Shown piece by piece: positions 51,807-61,633 of a stretch of 64,000 bases of DNA (positions are counted from its first letter, which is position 1; each line of letters begins with the position of its first letter). A program made the position numbers and the translations under genes. The stretch comes from Candidatus Flexicrinis proximus (GTDB taxonomy: Bacteria; Chloroflexota; Anaerolineae; Aggregatilineales; Phototrophicaceae). The stretch covers positions 318,339-382,338 of the forward strand of contig JADJQF010000015.1 of assembly GCA_016712885.1 (NCBI GenBank). Reading direction: 5' to 3'. The notes beneath the pieces were generated by a model, which did no database searches, had not been told where the DNA came from, and worked only from the letters and a program-made list of their open reading frames with translations.

Positions 51807-51940
51807 GTACTTTGCCGCAGAACACAGGTGGGCACCACGCCCTTAATCTCCTGTCGAGGCGAAGGCGCTCAGAACTACGTGTGTTTCACCACGACGTTTC
51901 ACGGCGGCCTTTGCGTTTTGCGCAGAGCCGCCGTTTTGTT
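51807..51940 (+). ncRNA. rplJ leader with attenuator (probable L10 autoregulation)
   Basis: The long leader ends in a strong terminator: stem CGGCGGC-CTTTGCG / CGCAGAG-CCGCCG (51902-51915 and 51921-51933, one mismatch), then TTTTGTT. As in other bacteria the L10 or L10-L12 complex probably binds upstream and controls reading into rplJ. The region 51807-51900 has further pairing that I cannot fold with confidence. Bases 51941-52066 continue as leader. Confidence 0.6.
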
Positions 51941-52079
51941 GCGGGTTCTGTTAGAGAGTGACGAGAATTTGAATGAGCCGGCGCTGATCTGAGTCGCCTT
52001 GACCGCGACAATGCAGCGCTTATTCCCTCAACACTCGGCACTTTGCAGTCAACACTATTGTTGGATGGAGGGTTAGCGC

Positions 52080-52616
52080 TTGGCACTCACAAAAGGGCGC
52101 AAGGACGAGCTGGTAGCTCACCACGTTGAGCTTCTCAGTAAAACCTCCGGCTTCGTCGTCGTGCAGGCCAGCGGCCTCAGCGTTAAAGAGGTCGATGGGC
52201 TTCGCGCCGTGGTGCGCAAGGTGAACGGGAAATACCTGGTCGCCAAGAACACCTTGCTGGCGAAGGCGTTGGAACAGCTTGGTTTGCCGGTCCCGGCCGA
52301 CCTGCTAAAAGGGCCGAACGGCATTGCCTTCGGTATAGACAATTTCCCAAGCGTGGCGAAGGCGGTCCTGGAATACGCCGGAGAAACAGTACGCGCGGAG
52401 AAAATGAAGGTCGTCGGCGGTCAGCTCGGCGGCAAAACGCTCAGCGGGTCGCAGGTCGATATGATCAGCAAGCTCCCGTCGCTCGATGAGCTTCGCGCGC
52501 AGTTGATCGGTTTGTTCGTCGCCCCGTCGACGGGCATCGTCAGCGTCCTTCAGGCAGCCAATGGGGGCGTGGTCAACGTCCTGCATGCCTATCTGGAAGA
52601 CAAGGGCGCAGCCTAG
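52080..52616 (+). CDS. rplJ: 50S ribosomal protein L10
   Basis: L10 forms the base of the ribosomal stalk and binds L7/L12 dimers. TTG 52080 is the start: GGAGGG is about 7 bases upstream and the protein begins ALTKGRKDELVAHHVELL, as in other L10s. Then GFVVVQASGLSVKEVDGLRAVVRK, KYLVAKNTLLAKAL and the L12-binding C-terminal helix (LIGLFVAPSTGIVSVLQAA). It is 178 residues, typical. It is followed 69 bases later by rplL; L11 and L1 are not in front, so the usual rplKA-rplJL group is split. Confidence 0.96.
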   Translation: MALTKGRKDELVAHHVELLSKTSGFVVVQASGLSVKEVDGLRAVVRKVNGKYLVAKNTLLAKALEQLGLPVPADLLKGPNGIAFGIDNFPSVAKAVLEYAGETVRAEKMKVVGGQLGGKTLSGSQVDMISKLPSLDELRAQLIGLFVAPSTGIVSVLQAANGGVVNVLHAYLEDKGAA

Positions 52617-52685
52617 TCTGCCCCGTCATCGTCAGATTAATGGTAACTCAACGCAAAATCGCGTAGATACGCAAGGAGAACACTC

Positions 52686-53069
52686 GTGGCCGATTTGAAC
52701 AAGCTGGTGGAAGAACTGAGCGCGCTGACCCTTCTGGAAGCCGCCGAACTGAAGACCCTTCTGGAAGACAAGTGGGGCGTTAAGGCCGCCTCTGGCGGCG
52801 GCATGATGATGGCCGCCGCTCCCGCCGCTGCCGCTGCGGTTGTTGAGGTCGAGGAAAAGACCGAGTTCGATGTCATCCTCCACGATGCCGGCGCGAACAA
52901 GATCAACGTCATCAAGGTCGTCCGCGCTCTGACCAGCCTCGGGCTGAAGGAAGCTAAGGACGTCGCCGAGACTGCCGGCAGCAAGGTGCTCGAGGCCGTC
53001 ACCAAGGACAAGGCCGCCGATGCTAAGAAGCAGCTCGAAGAGGCTGGCGCCAAGGTCGAAGTTAAGTAA
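52686..53069 (+). CDS. rplL: 50S ribosomal protein L7/L12
   Basis: GTG 52686 has AAGGAG 8 bases upstream. The N-terminal dimer domain (DLNKLVEELSALTLLEAAELK), an Ala-rich hinge (AAAPAAAAAVVEVEE) and the C-terminal factor-binding domain (EFDVILHDAGANKINVIKVVR, LGLKEAKDVAETAG) are all seen. The protein is 127 residues and recruits translation factors to the ribosome. Confidence 0.97.
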   Translation: MADLNKLVEELSALTLLEAAELKTLLEDKWGVKAASGGGMMMAAAPAAAAAVVEVEEKTEFDVILHDAGANKINVIKVVRALTSLGLKEAKDVAETAGSKVLEAVTKDKAADAKKQLEEAGAKVEVK

Positions 53070-53091
53070 TTCGGCTCTTCCCTGCACTCCA

Positions 53092-53133
53092 AAACAGCCG
53101 TACGGAAGCAATTCCGGCGGCTGTTTTTGTTTT
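53092..53133 (+). terminator. Rho-independent terminator after rplL
   Basis: Long stem AACAGCCG...CGGAA / TTCCG...CGGCTGTT with a short GCAA loop, then TTTTTGTTTT. Confidence 0.9.
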
Positions 53134-53259
53134 CGCGCGCGGATAACGCTCCGTTATTCTAGGTTTAAACTAAGCTGTGTACTATTTTATGATGCCCTGA
53201 TCATGCAGCGACACTGTCGTCTTTGGAATGATCGGTGCCGTTTCTACTGGAGATGCCGT

Positions 53260-54327
53260 ATGACGACCCATCCGCTGCTCGAACAGGCACAACTGCACGG
53301 CACGCCGCTGATCGAAGGAGATCGCGTCACCTTCGTCTGGAAGGGCGCAACCGCCCCACAGCTGACTTCCGATTTCAACGGCTGGGGAGATGACTCGGCC
53401 GGAGCCGCCCAGCTTCAGCAGATCGCCGACGGCGTCTGGACCTACCAGACTACCCTGCCCGCCGATGCCTATATCGAATATGTATTCACCACTGATCCGG
53501 ACGACGAAGATAAGCGTGTGCTGGACCCCTTCAACCGGCGTCAGGTCTCCAACGGGTTGAACCGTAACAACAACTATTTCTCGATGCCTTCCCGCTCGGC
53601 CAATCTGATGGTCGAGTTTATGTCCAACACGGCGCAAGGGTCTGTCACCCGCCACGCCATCTATCACCCCTTCTTGCTGAGCGGTGAGCGGCGCGATATC
53701 TGGCTGTACCAGCCCCCAACCGACGCACCGGCCCCGCTGCTGGTGGTCTTTGATGGAAAAGACTATCTGCGGCGCGCCAACATCACCCAGATCCTCGCTA
53801 ACCTGATGGCTATGGGGCGCATCAAACCAGTGGCGCTGGCGTTGGTCGACAACGCGCGGGCGCACCGTTATCTAGAATACAATGCAAGCGACACGGTCCT
53901 CGCGCAGATTACCGAACTTGTCATGCCGCTGGCGTATAACAATCTCAACCTGATCGACCACGACGCTAACCCAGGATCATGGGCGGTTCTCGGCGCCTCG
54001 ATGGGCGGGTTGATGGCGCTCTATGCCGGGCTGCGACTCCCGCACATCTTTGGAAAGGTGATCTGCCAGTCAGGTGCCTTCCAGCTTGACCTGACGGATC
54101 ACCGGCCGGTGATCGAGCAGCTTGTAAACGTACTTCCCCGGCCAGGGCTCAAAGTCTGGCAGGACGTCGGCACGCTGGAATTCCTCAGGGATCAGAACCA
54201 GCGCATGAACGCGCTGCTCGGCAGCAAGGGCTATGACGTAACCTACAGAGAGTTCAATGCGGGGCATAACTGGACGGCCTGGCGCGACATGCTCCCGGCC
54301 GCCTTCACAACCCTGTTCAGCGCCTGA
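53260..54327 (+). CDS. Enterochelin esterase (Fes)-like alpha/beta hydrolase
   Basis: ATG 53260 has GGAG 7 bases upstream; the longer open frame from 53020 crosses the terminator. An N-terminal CBM48/early-set domain (VTFVWKGATAPQLTSDFNGW...) precedes an esterase-D/Fes-type hydrolase domain: nucleophile Ser in GASMGGLMALYAGLRLP, final His in FNAGHNWTAWRDML, with an Asp/Glu between. The start-to-end order matches the enterochelin-esterase family, which releases iron from siderophore esters, although many members act on other esters. At 355 residues it is complete. No siderophore genes are nearby, so a general esterase is as likely. Confidence 0.86.
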   Translation: MTTHPLLEQAQLHGTPLIEGDRVTFVWKGATAPQLTSDFNGWGDDSAGAAQLQQIADGVWTYQTTLPADAYIEYVFTTDPDDEDKRVLDPFNRRQVSNGLNRNNNYFSMPSRSANLMVEFMSNTAQGSVTRHAIYHPFLLSGERRDIWLYQPPTDAPAPLLVVFDGKDYLRRANITQILANLMAMGRIKPVALALVDNARAHRYLEYNASDTVLAQITELVMPLAYNNLNLIDHDANPGSWAVLGASMGGLMALYAGLRLPHIFGKVICQSGAFQLDLTDHRPVIEQLVNVLPRPGLKVWQDVGTLEFLRDQNQRMNALLGSKGYDVTYREFNAGHNWTAWRDMLPAAFTTLFSA

Positions 54328-54369
54328 GCCAACAGCGTACATTTCTCGCGTCTGGTCGGTGTTTGCAGC

Positions 54370-55458
54370 TCAGACAACTACGGTAAAAAGGATTTTCGGG
54401 CTGACTGGTTTCCTGAACGCACCAGTCCAGCGCGTCTTTACCTTGAGTCTGTACAGGCCGGCCTTGAGCTTCCCTGGCGCATACTGACAGACCGAAGCGG
54501 AGCAAAGCGAGGCGGCGGCAAGCCAGCCCGAGTCGCGTACAACGCCGTTTGACAGCCGCGTCAACAGCACGCGGTACGATGTGCCAGCGGGGTGCTCCGC
54601 CCAGATGATCGTCGGTAGTGTCGCCGCAGTGCCCCCATCGGCCGGATGGGTCACATCGACCGGCAGATAGTCGCTGCACGGGTTGACAGCGGTATCACCC
54701 AGATCATAAGTCTTGACCAGCCAAGAGTATCCCGCTGACTCCGCCACACGGCAGTACTGGCGCGGGTCGCCCTGCTCTTCCATATACTCGACGCCAAATA
54801 CCGCTTTATTGGCGCTGATAAACGGCAGCAGCAGATCGCATTCCTCGTACTGGTAGCACTGCTCGTTCAGCATCCAGTCGAAATCGTCAACCAGGTCCGG
54901 AATCTGGTCGAGATCATTCTTGAGACCGATAGAGAGACCGCGGGCGTGTGCCTCCGCCGCGAGCCAAACGTTGTACGTGAGTTGGTCGCTGTACGTCAGG
55001 GGGAATCCCGTATCGTTGGTGTAGCCGTCGATATTGTCCGGTTCGACGCCGTCGCAGCCTTTAGTGACCGCGAGGTCCATGCGGGCTTCCATGATTGGCC
55101 CGAGGATCGCCAGATTGCGGATATCCAACCACTTCTCGCCCGGCCATTCATCGAGCCGGTTGCCTTTGACGATCGCAGGAAAACTGTCTTTATCCGGGCG
55201 GAAATTCTCGAAGCTGCCCGCGCTGAAGTAACAGATCACGATACGTCCATCCAGGTGCAGCGTATCGAGGGTCTCCTGAGGCGTATCGAACAGGTCGATA
55301 TCGTACATGTCGACATCGTGGCCGACATTGACCGTCCCGCTGAGCTGCCACTGCCAGGTCGTACCCGGGACCGGCTGCCACCACGTTCGCGGCGCAGCAT
55401 GGGCAGAAAACGCGACGACAGCCATCAGGGCCATAGTCAATACACGGATTCGGCGCAT
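54370..55458 (-). CDS. Secreted GH114-like protein (endo-alpha-1,4-polygalactosaminidase family)
   Basis: ATG 55458 with GAGGAG 5-6 bases upstream gives a signal peptide (MRRIRVLTMALMAVVAFSAHAA). The GH114/TM1410-like barrel is recognised by TTWQWQLSG, DIDLFDTPQETLDTLHLDGRIVICYFSAGSFENFRPD, WPGEKWLDIRNLAILGPIMEARMDLAVTKGCDGVEPDNIDGY and GLSIGLKNDLDQIPDLV. It is followed by a C-terminal Fn3/Ig-like segment (about residues 270-362; HPADGGTAATLPTIIWAEHPAGTSYRVLL). The family includes enzymes cutting galactosamine-rich exopolysaccharide. The catalytic acids (in VEPDNIDGY) are intact. Confidence 0.87.
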   Translation of the reverse strand: MRRIRVLTMALMAVVAFSAHAAPRTWWQPVPGTTWQWQLSGTVNVGHDVDMYDIDLFDTPQETLDTLHLDGRIVICYFSAGSFENFRPDKDSFPAIVKGNRLDEWPGEKWLDIRNLAILGPIMEARMDLAVTKGCDGVEPDNIDGYTNDTGFPLTYSDQLTYNVWLAAEAHARGLSIGLKNDLDQIPDLVDDFDWMLNEQCYQYEECDLLLPFISANKAVFGVEYMEEQGDPRQYCRVAESAGYSWLVKTYDLGDTAVNPCSDYLPVDVTHPADGGTAATLPTIIWAEHPAGTSYRVLLTRLSNGVVRDSGWLAAASLCSASVCQYAPGKLKAGLYRLKVKTRWTGAFRKPVSPKILFTVVV

Positions 55459-55583
55459 GGTTGCTCCTCTTGTCACTGCGGGTTGTACCCGGCATCCGGG
55501 GCTTTGCACTACCGGTCACGGATGGGTTCGTGTCCCTCTGCCGAGAGGAAATCCTGCATGAATCGCCTCGCCAGCCAGCCAGC

Positions 55584-55796
55584 CTAGGATAGAAGATGGC
55601 CGTCAGCCAGAAACACGCCAGGCTGGGTAAGCGCCTGAGCGAATTGCCGTACGAAATTCTCTGTTTCTTCTTCGGCGGCATCCGGGAAACCGTATGCAAT
55701 GGTTGAAACGACATTGTAACGGCCAGCGTCATACAGCGCCAATCTGCCCCGCAAATCGACACATAAGAACCATGTATGAATGTCAGATTCAAACAC
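55584..55796 (-). CDS. Possible small protein (70 aa), unknown function
   Basis: GTG 55796 to the stop at 55584 gives MFESDIHTWFLCVDLRGR..., a soluble-looking peptide with a sensible amino-acid mix. It has no clear ribosome-binding site or promoter, and lies between the GH114 gene and grpE. Either a small gene, the tail of a decayed gene or chance. The rest of 55459-55865 has the grpE promoter and nothing else seen. Confidence 0.3.
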   Translation of the reverse strand: MFESDIHTWFLCVDLRGRLALYDAGRYNVVSTIAYGFPDAAEEETENFVRQFAQALTQPGVFLADGHLLS

Positions 55797-55812
55797 AATT
55801 CTATGATACGCC

Positions 55813-55821
55813 TGCTATACT
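55813..55821 (+). promoter_or_regulatory. Promoter (-10) of the grpE-dnaK pair
   Basis: Extended -10 TGC-TATACT (TATACT at 55816-55821), about 45 bases before the grpE start. No CIRCE (TTAGCACTC-N9-GAGTGCTAA) element was seen, so HrcA control is not supported. Confidence 0.5.
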
Positions 55822-55865
55822 GCGGTCGTCATGTGCAGGTAACCCAATCTTCAGGAGTGTGAGCA

Positions 55866-56408
55866 TTGAATCAGGACAGTACGACGCCGGTCACTGAGGC
55901 GGACGAAACCGCGCCTGCCGACGCCGCGAACGACGCCGCTGAGGTCAAGGCCGCTTATACGCCGGAAGTGACTGTGCTGCTGGCGAGAATCGAAGAATAC
56001 AAAGACGGTTGGCAGCGCGAACGCGCCGACTTTGCGAACTATAAGCGGCGCGCCGAACGCGAACAGAGCGAAGCTCGCAACAGAGGTTCGCACGACGCGA
56101 TCATGAAAATGGTCCCGATCATCGACGATTTCGAGCGTGCTCTGAATCTCATCCCGGACGACCTTAAAGGAAGTTCGTGGATCAGTGGCATTGAGCTGCT
56201 GGTCGGCAAATTTGGCAAGCTGCTGACGGACTTTCAGGTCGAGATCCATGATCCGACCGGGCAGCCCTTCGACCCGACCAAGCATGAAGCGATCGGACTC
56301 GAAGAGAAGGAAGGCGTGCCCAGCGGTCATGTGACCAGCACGCTGCAAAAAGGGTATATCAGCGGCGACCGGGTGCTGCGCCCGGCACTCGTCCGCGTCG
56401 CACAGTAG
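55866..56408 (+). CDS. grpE: GrpE nucleotide exchange factor
   Basis: GrpE releases ADP from DnaK. TTG 55866 is the start, with AGGAG (55853-55857) 8 bases upstream. An acidic N-terminus is followed by the long coiled coil (LLARIEEYKDGWQRERADFANYKRRAEREQ) and the beta-domain ending (PFDPTKHEAIGLEEKEGVPSGHVTSTLQKGYISGDRVLRPALVRVA). It is 180 residues. It is followed 23 bases later by dnaK. Confidence 0.95.
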   Translation: MNQDSTTPVTEADETAPADAANDAAEVKAAYTPEVTVLLARIEEYKDGWQRERADFANYKRRAEREQSEARNRGSHDAIMKMVPIIDDFERALNLIPDDLKGSSWISGIELLVGKFGKLLTDFQVEIHDPTGQPFDPTKHEAIGLEEKEGVPSGHVTSTLQKGYISGDRVLRPALVRVAQ

Positions 56409-56431
56409 GTCAAAACATAGGAGTCAGGAAC

Positions 56432-58315
<1,884 letters not shown>

Positions 58316-58388
58316 GCATCAGTCTCCGAACTATCAGTCCCCCCTCTCCCTCACCTGCAGGGGAGGGGGCATTGTGTTACTGGGACAA

Positions 58389-58416
58389 TTCAAATACCTT
58401 TACATCAGAGTACAAT
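58389..58416 (+). promoter_or_regulatory. Promoter before dnaJ
   Basis: -35 TTCAAA (58389-58394) and -10 TACAAT (58411-58416), 16-base spacer. Upstream (about 58344-58373) is a G/C-rich inverted repeat that may end the dnaK transcript. Confidence 0.45.
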
Positions 58417-58452
58417 CAGAACCCACCCTAGCTCGATACAGGATTCTCGTCG

Positions 58453-59613
58453 ATGGCTCGTGATTACTATGAAGTCCTCGGAGTCGGCAAAACCGCCGGC
58501 AAGGACGACATCAAGAAAGCATTCCGCAATCTCGCCCGCCAGTATCACCCGGACGTGAACAAGGCGGCCGACGCGGAAACGAAGTTCAAAGAGATTAACG
58601 AGGCCTATGGCATCCTCAGCGACGACGAGCAGCGTGCGCGCTACGACCGTTTCGGCCATGCCGGTGTCAATGGCGCCCAGGGCAGCGGTTTTGGCGGGTT
58701 CGGCGCGCAGGGATTCTCCGGGTTTGAAGAGATATTTGAGGAATTCTTCTCCGGCTTCGCGGGGCGTGGCGGCGGTGGTTCGCGGCGGCGCGGCCCCGTA
58801 CAGGGGACGGATATCCGTGTGGATGTCACCCTCGATTTCGTCGAGGCCGTCAATGGTGCCGAAGTGCCGGTCGAATTCGAACGGCTCGACACCTGCGAAA
58901 CCTGCAGCGGATCAGGCGCCCAGCCAGGTACCCAGACCTCCCAATGTCCACAGTGCAACGGCTCTGGCGAAATCCGCCAGGTGCGCCAAAGCTTCCTCGG
59001 TTCGGTCGTGCAGGCCACAGCCTGCCCCCGCTGCGGTGGCAGCGGCCAGGTAATCGAACACCGGTGCAAGACCTGTGACGGCTCCGGCCGCAAACGTCAG
59101 CGCGCCTCTACCACCGTTAAAGTACCGGCCGGCGTACGCGAAGGCCTTCAGATCCAGTTTCGCGGCGAAGGTGACGCTGGCGAACGAGGCGGCCCGCGCG
59201 GCAGCCTGATCGTTTACCTGCATGTCCGGCCGCACGAGTTCTTCCAGCGCCGTGAAAACGACATCATTCTGGAAATTAAAGTCAACGTCGCGCAGGCCGC
59301 CCTTGGCGACAAAGTGGTGGTCCCAACCGTCGATGGTGACGTCGAACTGGTCCTCGCTCCCGGCACCCAAACCGGCAAAGTCCACCGGCTGCGGGGCAAG
59401 GGTTTCCCCCGTCTGCGTTCCGACGGCACTTCCAGCGGGCGTGGCGATCAATTGGTGCAGGTCGTGGTCGAAGTCCCGACCAAGCTCACCGACGACCAGC
59501 GCAAGCTGTTTACCCAGCTCGCGCAGAGCCTCGGCACCAACGTCAATCCGCAGATCAGCGGCAGCAATAAGGGCTTCTTCGACCGCATGCGCGATATCTT
59601 CGCCGGGGAATAG
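58453..59613 (+). CDS. dnaJ: Chaperone DnaJ (Hsp40)
   Basis: The J domain has the HPD motif (QYHPDVNK) and DYYEVLGVGKTAGKDDIKKAFRNLARQ. Then a Gly/Phe-rich region (GSGFGGFGAQGFSGFEEIFEEFFSGFAGRGGG), the zinc-finger domain with four CxxCxGxG repeats (CETCSGSG, CPQCNGSG, CPRCGGSG, CKTCDGSG) and the C-terminal substrate domain. It is 386 residues, a complete type I DnaJ. ATG 58453 has AGGA about 10 bases upstream. Confidence 0.97.
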   Translation: MARDYYEVLGVGKTAGKDDIKKAFRNLARQYHPDVNKAADAETKFKEINEAYGILSDDEQRARYDRFGHAGVNGAQGSGFGGFGAQGFSGFEEIFEEFFSGFAGRGGGGSRRRGPVQGTDIRVDVTLDFVEAVNGAEVPVEFERLDTCETCSGSGAQPGTQTSQCPQCNGSGEIRQVRQSFLGSVVQATACPRCGGSGQVIEHRCKTCDGSGRKRQRASTTVKVPAGVREGLQIQFRGEGDAGERGGPRGSLIVYLHVRPHEFFQRRENDIILEIKVNVAQAALGDKVVVPTVDGDVELVLAPGTQTGKVHRLRGKGFPRLRSDGTSSGRGDQLVQVVVEVPTKLTDDQRKLFTQLAQSLGTNVNPQISGSNKGFFDRMRDIFAGE

Positions 59614-59621
59614 CCTTTCGG

Positions 59622-60458
59622 CTACTTCACGTAATACATCAACTCGCCCGGCTGCAGGACCTTATGCTTCTGCCGTGGCGCAACCGACTCCAGCGCCTGG
59701 GCAATCGCCGCATACGATATGGCGTTCACCGGGTACATATCGTTGTGGCCGATGATCAGCGTGTCCCAGCCTAAATCCCGCGCCAGCCGTGCCGCCTCGA
59801 CCGGCATCAGATTACCGATGATGTCCGCATCCACTTCGCGAAAGTAGTCGCGTCCATTCACCGGCAGCATAACGACATCCGGTGTCGGCAGGCGCTGCAG
59901 CGTCTCGATGTAGTCCGGGTAAACAATCGTGTCCCCTGAGTGATAGAAGGTTACGCCATTAGCCTCGATCAGGTAGCCAAGCCAGCGGTACCCTTTGACG
60001 GCGTCGAACTCCTTCTGGTAATGCGCCGACGGGACCGCGGTCAGCGTCACGTCAGTGCCCGGCAGCCGCATCGGTTCCAGCGTCGCCGGCGTAATGATGC
60101 GTTCCGGCGCAATCCCCAGACCGAGCAGTAAGTCGGTGCACCACCCCGGCGCGATAAAGCGTGCCATCGGTGAACTGCGCGCGATCGGCCCGACAGTCAG
60201 CGGATCGAGGTGGTCGCCATGTTCATGCGTGATCAGGTAATAGTCGGCGTTGCGAACCTGTTCGGGCGCAACCGGCGAGTCAAAAGCACGCCGCCAGAGC
60301 GGGTCGATTTGTTCGGCCAGGACATTCGTCAGGCACAAATCGATATACAACATCGCGGCGGCGGTCTTGATACCGATCCCCATTTGCCCGAAACCCCAGA
60401 ACGCGAGACTGCCTGGCATTACCGGCGTCTGCTCGATCTTTGCCATCAGGTCGCTCAC
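59622..60458 (-). CDS. UlaG-like metallo-beta-lactamase fold hydrolase
   Basis: The metal motif THEHGDHLDPLTVGPIA (HxHxDH) and the later SGDTIVYPDY and LIIGHNDMYPVN show an MBL-fold hydrolase. The sequence QMGIGIKTAAAMLYIDLCLTN and the overall layout are close to L-ascorbate-6-phosphate lactonase (UlaG). The family also holds enzymes with other phosphate or lactone substrates, so the true substrate is open. It has 278 residues, normal. It lies convergently to dnaJ. Confidence 0.82.
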   Translation of the reverse strand: MSDLMAKIEQTPVMPGSLAFWGFGQMGIGIKTAAAMLYIDLCLTNVLAEQIDPLWRRAFDSPVAPEQVRNADYYLITHEHGDHLDPLTVGPIARSSPMARFIAPGWCTDLLLGLGIAPERIITPATLEPMRLPGTDVTLTAVPSAHYQKEFDAVKGYRWLGYLIEANGVTFYHSGDTIVYPDYIETLQRLPTPDVVMLPVNGRDYFREVDADIIGNLMPVEAARLARDLGWDTLIIGHNDMYPVNAISYAAIAQALESVAPRQKHKVLQPGELMYYVK

Positions 60459-60538
60459 GTGCCATCCCCTTTACCATCGCTGCGCTAGGACGAGTATGCT
60501 CCCCACCCGTCAGAATCGCAATCGCGTGGCGGTCACAT

Positions 60539-60566
60539 TTGGTTCTGGCCTGTTTTGAGCCATAAT
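60539..60566 (+). promoter_or_regulatory. Promoter of the dehydrogenase-oxidoreductase pair
   Basis: -35 TTGGTT (60539-60544) and -10 CATAAT (60561-60566), 16-base spacer, 25 bases before ATG 60592. Confidence 0.5.
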
Positions 60567-60591
60567 ACGGTTAGTTGAAAGGACATTTCTT

Positions 60592-61623
60592 ATGAAAGCC
60601 CTCGTACTCGAACAATACAAACATTTCGTCTTTACCGACATGCCCGTGCCCCAGATCAGCGACGATGACGTCCTGGTCCGCGTCAAAGTGTGCGGGATTT
60701 GCGGCAGCGACATCCATGGCATGGATGGCAGCAGCGGGCGGCGCATTCCGCCCCTCATCATGGGACACGAGGCCTCAGGCGTCATCGAGGCCGTTGGCGC
60801 GGATGTCCGCGGATGGCAGCCCGGTGACCGCGTGACGTTCGACTCGACCGTCTACTGCGGCGAGTGCTGGTACTGCCGCCGTGGTGAAATCAACCTGTGC
60901 GACAACCGGCGCGTACTTGGCGTCTCCTGTGGCGACTACCGCCAGCACGGCGCCTTTGCTGAATACATCGCAGTCCCCAGCCGCATCCTTTACAGGCTGC
61001 CGGATAATCTCACCTTCGAGCAGGGCGCCTTTGTCGAGCCAGTTTCAATCGCCGCCCATGCTGTAGCGCGGACGTTGTTGCCACTAGGATGTACCGCCGT
61101 CGTGGTCGGCAGCGGTATGATCGGGCTGCTGGTGATTCAGACGCTTCGCGCCGCGGGCTGCAGCCAGGTGATCGCCGTAGACCTCGACCAGTCGCGGCTG
61201 GATCTGGCGGTCGAACTCGGCGCATCGCTCGGACTGCGGGCCGACCAGCCCGATATACTGGACGTTATCCGCCAGCACACGGGTGGGCGCGGTGCCGATG
61301 CAGCCTTCGAAGTAGTGGGCATCACGCCGACGCTGCGGCTGGCCGTCGATTCGGTTCGCAAGGGCGGGCACGTCACGCTGGTCGGCAATATCGCTCCCAA
61401 GGCGGAACTGGCCCTGCAAACCGTCGTCACGCGTGAAATCACGCTCAACGGTTCGTGTTCGTCACGCGGGGAGTACGCCGTGTGCCTCGACATGATCTCC
61501 CGAGGCGTAATCAAGGTTGATCCGCTCATCAGCGCGGTCGCGCCGCTCAATGAAGGCGGGAGTTGGTTCAGCCGTCTCTACGAAGGCAAAGAACCGCTGC
61601 TAAAAGTCATGCTGCGGCCATAG
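60592..61623 (+). CDS. Zinc-dependent medium-chain dehydrogenase (sorbitol/threonine dehydrogenase-like)
   Basis: ATG 60592 has AAAGGA 8 bases upstream. The catalytic zinc site is VCGICGSDIHG and MGHEASGVIEAVG, the structural zinc cysteines are CGECWYCRRGEINLC, and the NAD-binding loop is VVVGSGMIGLLVIQTLRAAG. An Asp after the loop (VDLDQSRLDLA) favours NAD over NADP. It oxidises sugar alcohols, amino-sugar alcohols or similar polyols. It has 343 residues and is co-transcribed with a Gfo/Idh/MocA enzyme 10 bases downstream, which suggests a small sugar or polyol pathway. Confidence 0.9.
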   Translation: MKALVLEQYKHFVFTDMPVPQISDDDVLVRVKVCGICGSDIHGMDGSSGRRIPPLIMGHEASGVIEAVGADVRGWQPGDRVTFDSTVYCGECWYCRRGEINLCDNRRVLGVSCGDYRQHGAFAEYIAVPSRILYRLPDNLTFEQGAFVEPVSIAAHAVARTLLPLGCTAVVVGSGMIGLLVIQTLRAAGCSQVIAVDLDQSRLDLAVELGASLGLRADQPDILDVIRQHTGGRGADAAFEVVGITPTLRLAVDSVRKGGHVTLVGNIAPKAELALQTVVTREITLNGSCSSRGEYAVCLDMISRGVIKVDPLISAVAPLNEGGSWFSRLYEGKEPLLKVMLRP

Positions 61624-61633
61624 GGAGGCCACG

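Noticed and set aside
53020..53259. Longer N-terminus of the Fes-like esterase
   Set aside because: The frame overlaps rplL's end and its terminator; ATG 53260 has a good ribosome-binding site.
55800..55865. CIRCE/HrcA operator before grpE
   Set aside because: No TTAGCACTC-N9-GAGTGCTAA pattern in the region.
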